From assembly GCA_029262715.1 (NCBI GenBank), contig JAJCYX010000227.1, positions 1 through 6,416 of the forward strand: 6,416 nucleotides of DNA. Direction: 5' to 3'. The DNA is from Chloroflexota bacterium. GTDB lineage: Bacteria > Chloroflexota > Dehalococcoidia > Lucifugimonadales > Lucifugimonadaceae. The first letter of the stretch is position 1; each line of letters starts with the position of its first letter. Below the pieces are notes generated by a model that worked only from the letters and a program-made list of their open reading frames with translations, was not told the origin of the DNA and searched no databases. The translations under genes and the position numbers were made by a program. This document shows positions 1 through 5,086 of the stretch, one piece after another.

Positions 1-958
1 CGTCGTTGTGGATCGATATAAATCGGATCCTTCTACCCCGGTGTTGAAGGAGGTTCCAGATATGCGAACGATCTGTTGGACCGCATTCGTCAACGATCAA
101 TATCACTTCGAAATCGTTGTCAGTCCTGACAATTTCATTGAGCAGATCACTGTCAATGACAGTGGTCGGGGAACCGCAGTAGATGACTAGAGGAGCAATG
201 AATTCTGCTTTTGTCGCTTCAAGCACTAGGCGGGTCTTGCCAATTCCGGCCTCTCCAGCGACGTGCACGTGCAATGCGTTGGGATTGGTGATTAGCTCGT
301 TACGCAAATCATCCATGGCTTCTTGAAACCCGGGACCTGGCACGAAGTCCAAGTTCATATCCCCGTTGGCACTCCAACTATCGTGTGTCTGGAAACGGGA
401 GACGTTCCTGCCGTTAAGAAGAAGCGCTAGAGACGGGTACTGCGAAAAGTGCCCCAGTAACTGGTTTTGGCGCAACACCACTACGGAAGCATCGGCGTAT
501 TTGGCATCTTTCTGCACCAATTGTTTCCTGAATCTCTCCACCACAGCAGAATCGTCGGTCTGATCAGGGTTGTCCCATCCGAACAGCACTAAGACGAGCG
601 TCCCATTCGCGTCCAAACACGACTTCACTCTGGGCTTGATTTCGCCAGAACCAGTGAACAGGATGTCTTTAACGTTGCTATTCTGGCTAGCTACGAAGTT
701 TCCTGTCTTTATTTGATATCTCGTGACACCACATTGAATCAACCCACTAGTGTCTATGTCCTGTTCGACGACAACCTCGGCATCGATGCCTCCATCGGGG
801 ACTGTGATAGCACCGGGGACGTCAACCAACGATCGAGAGATGCCGAGCCTTGACGCTTCGGCCCAGAGGAGTTGCCGAAACCGATCAACCGCCAGTTCTG
901 GGCTCAGGCGGTCAAGGTCGGCGTTAGTTATCGTCAGTACAGTGTTTAAGTCATTCAT
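1..958 (-). CDS. PD-(D/E)xK nuclease / P-loop NTPase fusion, putative antiphage STAND-like protein (3' end missing)
   Basis: The first 319 residues are visible and the frame is still open at base 1. Residues 18-35 form a helical segment (LSPELAVDRFRQLLWAEA). A nuclease signature follows: GGIDAEV with Asp59, then YQIKTG with Gln82 and Lys84. This is the QxK variant of the PD-(D/E)xK active site known from Mrr-type endonucleases. A second domain begins near residue 210, with Walker A GEAGIGKT (235-242) and a hydrophobic strand ending in Asp290-Glu291 (Walker B). A nuclease in front of a STAND/AAA-like ATPase is the layout of several antiphage proteins, where the NTPase part senses or oligomerises and the nuclease cuts DNA. 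The missing C-terminus would normally hold the sensor repeats. The ATG at 958 has only a weak upstream purine stretch. A TTG at 973 is in frame, so the start is not certain. The domain calls are firm. The defence role is inferred, and a family name cannot be given from this fragment. Confidence 0.82.
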   Translation of the reverse strand, partial: MNDLNTVLTITNADLDRLSPELAVDRFRQLLWAEASRLGISRSLVDVPGAITVPDGGIDAEVVVEQDIDTSGLIQCGVTRYQIKTGNFVASQNSNVKDILFTGSGEIKPRVKSCLDANGTLVLVLFGWDNPDQTDDSAVVERFRKQLVQKDAKYADASVVVLRQNQLLGHFSQYPSLALLLNGRNVSRFQTHDSWSANGDMNLDFVPGPGFQEAMDDLRNELITNPNALHVHVAGEAGIGKTRLVLEATKAEFIAPLVIYCGSPTTVIDSDLLNEIVRTDNDFEVILIVDECGPTDRSHIWNLLQHRGRRIRFISIHND

Positions 959-994
959 AGGATTGCACCACAACGTACGCGCAAGTCGGTGTCG

Positions 995-1195
995 TCAAAC
1001 GTAGAGCTCCCCCATTATTGTATGCGTGGTGTTCGATGGATTTTCCGAACAAACTTTGCAGAGGTCAATAACCCACCTCAAGAGCGGCGAAAAAAGTGGT
1101 GAGCATATGTCCGTCGAAACTGGACCCAGTCGACGCTCCAAGATGGCGGAAAGCATTCGCATCAAGGCGTCGTCGGCCAGCCGCTTCTTGATCAT
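995..1195 (-). CDS. possible small helical protein upstream of the nuclease/NTPase gene
   Basis: This 66-codon ORF ends 36 bases before the nuclease/NTPase start and reads in the same direction, so it could be the first gene of that transcript. The N-terminal half looks like an amphipathic helix (MIKKRLADDALMRMLSAILE). Residues 36-48 are hydrophobic with two Cys residues (Cys46 and Cys49). I recognise no family and see no good ribosome binding site before the ATG at 1195. A plus-strand ORF of similar length (1026-1220) covers the same bases, and neither is clearly better supported. It may simply be chance open frame in the gap. Confidence 0.28.
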   Translation of the reverse strand: MIKKRLADDALMRMLSAILERRLGPVSTDICSPLFSPLLRWVIDLCKVCSENPSNTTHTIMGELYV

Positions 1196-1322
1196 TAGTG
1201 TCGCAGATTGCTCGCCGTAGCTACGGGCCGCCGATTACAATGCTGCGTTACGGTGCGACTGCCAACTAATATGAAACGATATCGGGTTTGTTCGGTTTTA
1301 ACGATCCATAACAGCATTAATT

Positions 1323-1330
1323 GGGGGTGA
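1323..1330 (+). promoter_or_regulatory. ribosome binding site of the 230-residue gene
   Basis: The sequence GGGGGTGA ends 7 bases before the ATG at 1338. It is a strong Shine-Dalgarno match at good spacing and supports that start. No earlier in-frame start has comparable support. Confidence 0.7.
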
Positions 1331-1337
1331 CATTTCG

Positions 1338-2030
1338 ATGCAATATGGCTCGGAGGAACTGGACCGGCAATCGGTTTTGGATATATGGAGGGAATTTGAG
1401 CAAGGAAGTATGACATTGCTCAATTTGCCGAATCGATCCTGGGAGATGTGGGAAGAACTGGAGGCCACTGAATATTTTGAGTGGTTGAATCAGACTGACT
1501 TGAAGCACCTCCGGGATTTGGAGCTGAACGAGAAAATTTTTGCCGACGTGACGTATCGCTGGTTTAAGGATCACGGCTTGGTAGATATGGAAGAAGATCC
1601 AGAATCAAGTATCTCCAGCAACGATGTCCTGATTCAAGCTCCACCTGCCACCACTTCTGCCGCGGTGAACGTGGCTGAAGTTGATTCGATACAAGAGTCC
1701 CATCAACAGGATGAGAAAGCCGTGGTGAAGTTAAGGCTATCTCTTATTGTCGGCGTTCAGGACGTACTCCAAGAAATAATCGATCATGAAGAAGAGAGTC
1801 CGCTCGCGAAAAGTTTGGCCGATGGAATGCGTGCCAACCTCGAACTGCTAATGCTGCATGTGGCGCAAAGGGGAGCAGGTGAAGTTGCCTCAGACCGGTG
1901 GGTGACCAGAACCTTGAGCTATATTGGGAGAGTACGAAATGGCCTAGAAGGATTCGTGCGAGACGGGACGCGAGCGGCAACTCTTTATACCCGTCTGGGC
2001 GAACTGCTGGAGTCGTTCGGGAGCCTGTGA
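1338..2030 (+). CDS. hypothetical protein, two helical domains joined by a flexible linker
   Basis: This is a soluble-looking 230-residue protein of no family I recognise. Residues 1-85 are rich in aromatic and acidic residues and probably helical (for example SWEMWEELEATEYFEWLNQ, 34-52). Residues 86-125 are a Ser/Ala/Pro/Gln-rich linker. Residues 126-230 form a second helical region (for example LIVGVQDVLQEIIDH, 136-150, and a C-terminal TLYTRLGELLESF). There is no signal peptide, membrane segment or obvious catalytic motif. Coding is supported by the strong ribosome binding site, the length and the even amino acid composition. The membrane-protein gene follows after 30 bases on the same strand, so the two are probably co-transcribed. 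Its position opposite a putative defence gene suggests an accessory role, perhaps as partner of the membrane protein, but the sequence does not show a function. Confidence 0.75.
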   Translation: MQYGSEELDRQSVLDIWREFEQGSMTLLNLPNRSWEMWEELEATEYFEWLNQTDLKHLRDLELNEKIFADVTYRWFKDHGLVDMEEDPESSISSNDVLIQAPPATTSAAVNVAEVDSIQESHQQDEKAVVKLRLSLIVGVQDVLQEIIDHEEESPLAKSLADGMRANLELLMLHVAQRGAGEVASDRWVTRTLSYIGRVRNGLEGFVRDGTRAATLYTRLGELLESFGSL

Positions 2031-2060
2031 CTCATCAAAGTTAGTTAGTAAGAGTCAGGT

Positions 2061-2555
2061 ATGAATGGGCGAATTCTAATTACTGCCGGAGCTTTCCTGA
2101 AGCGGCGAGCATTGGCGACCTTGCCTACCGCCAAGGGAAACTGGAAACGCGGGATGAAGCAAGAAGCCTGGTTGCTCTATCCGGGCATGGCTATCATTCT
2201 GCTGTGGCTCGTGATTCCACAGGCGTTTCAGCTCGGTATCCTCACCGGTTTGGGTTTCCTATCCGCCAGCGCGTCAGCGATCTATTTCGGGTATATCTTC
2301 AGAAATCCGGGTGCCATCATCATCGTCTACGTGGGAGTGATATTTGGTGGCGAGGTCATGAGCTTACTCGGTGTGGCGAAAGATGATGCCTTCGCAGGCG
2401 ACCTGCTACCTGCCGCAGTGCTGGTCGTGCTCACGGTGTATCTCTGGATCTGGGCGGAACGCATGAAGAAGATTGACTTCGAATGGGAGCCCCCTATCGT
2501 CAATCGACTGCGCCAATCCAACAGAAAGCCCCGCCGTTCTCGCCGCCGGAAGTAG
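2061..2555 (+). CDS. small integral membrane protein with basic C-terminal tail
   Basis: This 164-residue protein has about four hydrophobic segments (roughly residues 36-54, 57-80, 84-105 and 113-132). A basic N-terminal region precedes them. The C-terminal tail is very basic and rich in Arg (about 149-164). The charge pattern suggests that the tail is cytoplasmic. I recognise no transporter or enzyme motif. The start is uncertain: the ATG at 2061 has only a weak AGTCAGGT before it, and an in-frame ATG at 2154 (residue 32), preceded by CGCGGG, would remove the basic N-terminus. The last 56 bases overlap the 3' end of the convergent recombinase gene, and the Arg-rich tail is encoded there. 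The tail may therefore come from readthrough into sequence that arrived with the mobile element. A membrane effector or phage-exclusion protein is possible but not shown. Confidence 0.7.
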   Translation: MNGRILITAGAFLKRRALATLPTAKGNWKRGMKQEAWLLYPGMAIILLWLVIPQAFQLGILTGLGFLSASASAIYFGYIFRNPGAIIIVYVGVIFGGEVMSLLGVAKDDAFAGDLLPAAVLVVLTVYLWIWAERMKKIDFEWEPPIVNRLRQSNRKPRRSRRRK

Positions 2556-4062
2556 CGACCAATACATCGTCAATGTTCAGCAGTTCAAAGGGTGCCTTGG
2601 GTTTCAGCGAAATGATCCCGTGTCGGTTCTTTAGGTCCAAGTACACCCCATCAAGGACCGATGTGAGCAGCCTGTGCTTGTCCGGCAATGTTGCGGTAGT
2701 CCACAATCGCGGTAAGTCCCGGATCAACCTGCATGCTTCCTTCGCGTTGTCAACCTCCGAGATTACAAGCACCTCGAGCTGAGCCATTAGCGTGGCCTTC
2801 TGCCGTCGGTACTCGGCCTCATCGTAGAGCCCGTCCACAAACGCGACACCAAGCCTCTTGAGTCTCTCCTTCACTCGCTCCCTTTCGGCGATAACTCTGG
2901 CGACCTCATCCTGGGCCTCGATTTTTTCCAGAGCCCTCTTTTCCCAATCTTTCGGCAGTTTGATCGAACTGACGATCTCTCCGACCTGTTGATCTGGAAT
3001 CTCACACGGAATGGATCCTCCGTGAGCGGGACAGATGCCGTGGCTTCTTGAGGCTCGCTGTTCGCGGTAGTAGCTGCGACCATTCTTGTAGGTCTGCGCC
3101 CAAAGATTCATCCCGCAATCGGCGCAACGTGCCAATCCCTTAAGCAGGTAGGTACGTGTTTTGCGACGACCCACTGTTGCGGACCTCCCTGAATTCTTTG
3201 CAAGAGCGATCTGCACCGCTTCGAACAGCTCTGTGCTGATCACCGGATCGTGGTCGCCAGGCAGGTGATCTTTGCCGTGCCTCACGGAACCTGCGTAGAA
3301 ACGGTTATGCAGGATGTTCCTAGTCGATGCATTGGTGAAGTACCGGGGACCGGCTCTTTCATTGCCGGATCCGGTTGGCAGACGTTTCGTGTTGCGTGTG
3401 CGAAAGCCCTGCTGATTCATCCAGATAGCCAGATCTGCTGTGGTTGTGCCGCCTCCGGCATAACGGCGGAACATCTCAGCTACTACACTGCCCTCGTCTT
3501 CAACGATGTGAACTCCGCCTGGATGCTCGGGATCGCATTGGAGAATTCGTTGACCGTCTTTGCCTGACCAGCAGGACAGGTACGCGAACGGGATACCACC
3601 AAGGTGGCGTCCTGACCTGGCGCGCTCGCCTTGTCCTTTCTTTACGTGAGTGGCCAAGGACTCGGAGAAGTATTCGGCGAAACTGCCGAGCATCTGTGTG
3701 AATAGCTTGCCCTGAGCCGTTGAGTAATCGATGTTCTCTGTGATTGAGACCAGACCGACGTCGTGCTGGGCAAGCGTCTTCAGGGATTCTAGAGTGATGC
3801 GGAGGTTGCGGGACCAGCGGTCGAGAGTGTGAACGACTACGTTGTCGAACTTCCGCTTTGTGGCATCTTCAAGGATCTGTCTGAAAGCCGGCCTGTTCTT
3901 GATGCTCTCGGAGTGGGCAGACTTGCCTTCTTCGCGATAGACAGCCACTGGCTGCCAGTCTCTTGATTTACAGAGCTCGTAGAACAGTCTCTCTTGAGCA
4001 GCGAGGGAGTTCCCGTCAACCTGGGATTCACTCGATACTCTCAGATAACCGACTGCTCTCAC
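2500..4062 (-). CDS. large serine recombinase (site-specific integrase)
   Basis: This 520-residue protein cuts and rejoins DNA at attachment sites through a covalent phosphoserine link. The catalytic domain comes first: YLRVSSESQ with the nucleophile at Ser10 and Arg8 nearby, then LDRWSRN (80-86) with the conserved arginines. The recombinase domain follows at about 155-290 (GGIPFAY at 154-160, TRNILHNRFYAG at 247-258). A zinc ribbon has Cys313, Cys316, Cys344 and Cys353. A charged, probably coiled-coil stretch covers about 375-435. All parts of an active enzyme are present, and the length is normal for large serine integrases. The start is a GTG at 4062 that overlaps the upstream stop by four bases (GTGA), so translation is probably coupled. 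It is the last gene of a five-gene operon. Its 3' end overlaps the convergent membrane-protein gene by 56 bases. It probably moves the element that carries the operon. Confidence 0.95.
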   Translation of the reverse strand: MRAVGYLRVSSESQVDGNSLAAQERLFYELCKSRDWQPVAVYREEGKSAHSESIKNRPAFRQILEDATKRKFDNVVVHTLDRWSRNLRITLESLKTLAQHDVGLVSITENIDYSTAQGKLFTQMLGSFAEYFSESLATHVKKGQGERARSGRHLGGIPFAYLSCWSGKDGQRILQCDPEHPGGVHIVEDEGSVVAEMFRRYAGGGTTTADLAIWMNQQGFRTRNTKRLPTGSGNERAGPRYFTNASTRNILHNRFYAGSVRHGKDHLPGDHDPVISTELFEAVQIALAKNSGRSATVGRRKTRTYLLKGLARCADCGMNLWAQTYKNGRSYYREQRASRSHGICPAHGGSIPCEIPDQQVGEIVSSIKLPKDWEKRALEKIEAQDEVARVIAERERVKERLKRLGVAFVDGLYDEAEYRRQKATLMAQLEVLVISEVDNAKEACRLIRDLPRLWTTATLPDKHRLLTSVLDGVYLDLKNRHGIISLKPKAPFELLNIDDVLVATSGGENGGAFCWIGAVD

Positions 4063-4083
4063 TTCATACTCTCGGATTCACTC
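4024..4083. repeat. paired short direct repeats flanking the recombinase start
   Basis: GGATTCACTC occurs at 4024-4033 and 4074-4083. ATACTCTC occurs at 4035-4042 and 4066-4073. All four copies read in the same direction, but their order is mirrored (A-B, then B-A) around the recombinase GTG at 4062. In protein terms they encode SES-type stretches at the end of the small protein and the start of the recombinase. They may be a local duplication or a binding region for autoregulation. Confidence 0.45.
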
Positions 4084-4274
4084 TGCCTCGATTGCCGCGC
4101 TGCTATTGCAAATGCCACCTCTACCAGGGCATCAAGAAAGCTCTCTATCTCCAGATCCACCAGTAGGTCGGCACCGTCGGTCGGGGCGGCAGAGTGTATA
4201 CATGGCTGTATACAAGTCAACGAATCTGCCTGATCCGTTCCAGTAGTGTTTGAGTGTTCTTCTCGCACTGTCAT
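4059..4274 (-). CDS. small protein translationally coupled to the serine recombinase
   Basis: This 71-residue protein of unknown function has a polar N-terminus, a short CIQPCIH stretch (21-27), a hydrophobic helix (about 38-60, LVDLEIESFLDALVEVAFAI) and a Ser/Glu/Arg-rich end. The ATG at 4274 lies four bases after the zinc-ribbon gene stop. Its own stop shares bases with the recombinase GTG (GTGA overlap), a layout seen where two products are needed together. Small genes placed directly before serine recombinase genes often act with the recombinase, as regulator, subunit or directionality factor. No motif here picks one of these. The ribosome binding site is weak (TAGGT), so it may depend on coupling from upstream. 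Confidence 0.68.
   Translation of the reverse strand: MTVREEHSNTTGTDQADSLTCIQPCIHSAAPTDGADLLVDLEIESFLDALVEVAFAIAARQSRQSESESMK
4195..4214. repeat. two palindromic TGTATACA octamers, 12 bases apart
   Basis: TGTATACA occurs at 4195-4202 and again at 4207-4214, separated by TGGC. Each octamer is a perfect palindrome, and the centres are 12 bases apart, about one helical turn. The pair lies inside the coding sequence of the 71-residue protein (CIQPCIH), about 130 bases upstream of the recombinase start. It could be an operator for a dimeric regulator or the result of a small coding duplication. Confidence 0.55.
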
Positions 4275-4278
4275 GAAC

Positions 4279-4461
4279 CTACTCAGTCAGGCTCTCGGCA
4301 TGGCGCATCACACCCTGCAGGTACTGCTTGTCCATGACGAAGCCTCTGAAATGCCTGCCATCTTTCTCACACTTGAAGTGAAGGCCGTTTCCTTTCTTGG
4401 TCAGGGCGATCACCACCGGTCCGTTACAAACCAGGCATGTAAGGCTGTTGCCTTCATTCAT
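4279..4461 (-). CDS. small zinc-ribbon protein
   Basis: This 60-residue protein has CLVC (Cys9, Cys12) and a single further Cys31 within HFKCEKDGRHF. Asp34 or His37 is a possible fourth metal ligand. The spacing resembles a zinc ribbon in which the second CxxC has lost one cysteine. Such proteins usually bind nucleic acid or a protein partner. The ATG at 4461 has an excellent AAGGAGG (4468-4474) six bases upstream, encoded within the last codons of the ParB-like gene. The two genes overlap by eight bases, so they are translated from one mRNA. In phage Mu a 62-residue zinc protein, Com, activates mom translation. A similar role here is possible but not shown, because this gene lies downstream of the Mom-like gene and lacks the fourth cysteine. 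Confidence 0.8.
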   Translation of the reverse strand: MNEGNSLTCLVCNGPVVIALTKKGNGLHFKCEKDGRHFRGFVMDKQYLQGVMRHAESLTE

Positions 4462-5086
4462 CGTTGCCCTCCTTCAGGAACGTCTTGCACAGTTCAAAGA
4501 GCGCGAGCCCTCGTTTGTTGGGATTGCCTGTATCTGTGAAACTGTTTTCAGGGACCCGACCCAATGCCTGCTCCACCACTTTTCTCTGACTCTTGGTCAA
4601 CTGAAAAGTCATGTGCTGCAGACGGGCTGATTGCGCCTTGTTCCAGGCAGTCAGGCCAATAGCCATATCCCCCTGGCCGATGGAGCAGAGTTCTTGAAGA
4701 CTGTCCGTCGATTCAGGGAGTATTGCCAGGACATCCTCTTCCGATAGGGATGTCAGCACACTGCGCATCAGCTCGGCCCTGAGACCGGGATCATCTTCTC
4801 CCTGGATCTGATTGAGAGCTTGAGCCATCAACATCGCATTCGCATCGTCGAGTTCTACGATGACGCACGGGGCCTTCTCGTACTCCAGATCCTTGATCAC
4901 CTGGAGGCGCTGGTTTCCAGACAGAACCTGTTTGGTTCCATCTGGCATAGACCTGACCACAAGGTTTTCGACGAGACCGAATCTCGTGATGCTGGCGGTT
5001 AGTCGGTATGCCATATGCGGATCCATGGCGTTGGGATTCCAGGGAGCTTCTCTTAGTTCTGCAACTGGTATCTCAATCACTTTCAT
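4454..5086 (-). CDS. ParB/Srx-fold N-terminal domain protein, mobile-element type
   Basis: This is a 210-residue protein. Residues 1-95 match the ParB-like fold: IPVAELREAPWNPN (6-19), SITRFGLVENLVVR (32-45), then SGNQRL (57-62) with Arg61 of the GxxR nucleotide-binding motif, and an acidic strand CVIVELDD (74-81). No ParB helix-turn-helix or dimerisation tail follows. Instead there is a helical C-terminus with FQLTKSQRKVVEQAL (161-175), a pattern I associate with phage ParB-like proteins near DNA-modifying enzymes. The true start is taken as the ATG at 5086, because AAGGAGG lies six bases upstream. An in-frame ATG at 5125 would add 13 residues with no such site. The gene overlaps the Mom-like stop by 14 bases and the zinc-ribbon start by eight. 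Chromosome partitioning is unlikely. A nucleotide-dependent or nuclease role in DNA modification or processing is inferred from the operon. Confidence 0.85.
   Translation of the reverse strand: MKVIEIPVAELREAPWNPNAMDPHMAYRLTASITRFGLVENLVVRSMPDGTKQVLSGNQRLQVIKDLEYEKAPCVIVELDDANAMLMAQALNQIQGEDDPGLRAELMRSVLTSLSEEDVLAILPESTDSLQELCSIGQGDMAIGLTAWNKAQSARLQHMTFQLTKSQRKVVEQALGRVPENSFTDTGNPNKRGLALFELCKTFLKEGNDE

Larger units (their letters stand above)
959..1337. other. divergent intergenic region between nuclease/NTPase gene and the 1338 gene
   Basis: These roughly 380 bases separate two divergent transcription units, so they should hold promoters for both. The stretch 1268-1322 is visibly richer in A and T than its surroundings. 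It contains TTGTTC (1288-1293) and TA-rich hexamers around 1309-1322, but none has convincing 16-18 base spacing, so I do not call a promoter. No tRNA, repeat array or strong hairpin was seen. The only coding candidate is the doubtful minus-strand ORF at 995-1195. Confidence 0.5.

Noticed and set aside
366..1004. Plus-strand open frames opposite the nuclease/NTPase gene
   Set aside because: The minus strand encodes clear nuclease and Walker motifs through this interval, and the plus-strand frames are Ser/Arg/Cys-rich shadows.
1026..1220. Plus-strand 64-codon ORF (GTG start) across the divergent gap
   Set aside because: It has no good ribosome binding site and a low-complexity polar composition, and it lies opposite an equally weak minus-strand candidate. 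Support is not enough to list it as a gene.
2515..2555. GC-rich CCGCC/GGCGG-like stretch as a terminator between convergent genes
   Set aside because: The short repeats are direct (CGCCG twice), do not form a clear hairpin with a T-run and are coding in both genes.
3250..3701. Plus-strand open frames opposite the serine recombinase
   Set aside because: They lie entirely within the well-supported recombinase gene and show no motif or ribosome binding site.
2500..4062. Recombinase as a small resolvase/invertase or an IS607-type transposase
   Set aside because: At 520 residues, with a recombinase domain, zinc ribbon and coiled coil after the catalytic domain, it fits the large serine integrase class, and the catalytic domain is N-terminal.
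4246..4630. Plus-strand open frames opposite the zinc-ribbon and ParB-like genes
   Set aside because: The minus-strand genes have strong ribosome binding sites and family motifs, and the plus-strand frames do not.
2556..5072. CRISPR array, tRNA or rRNA within the operon
   Set aside because: No regularly spaced repeats or RNA-gene signatures were seen, and the interval is covered by overlapping coding sequences.
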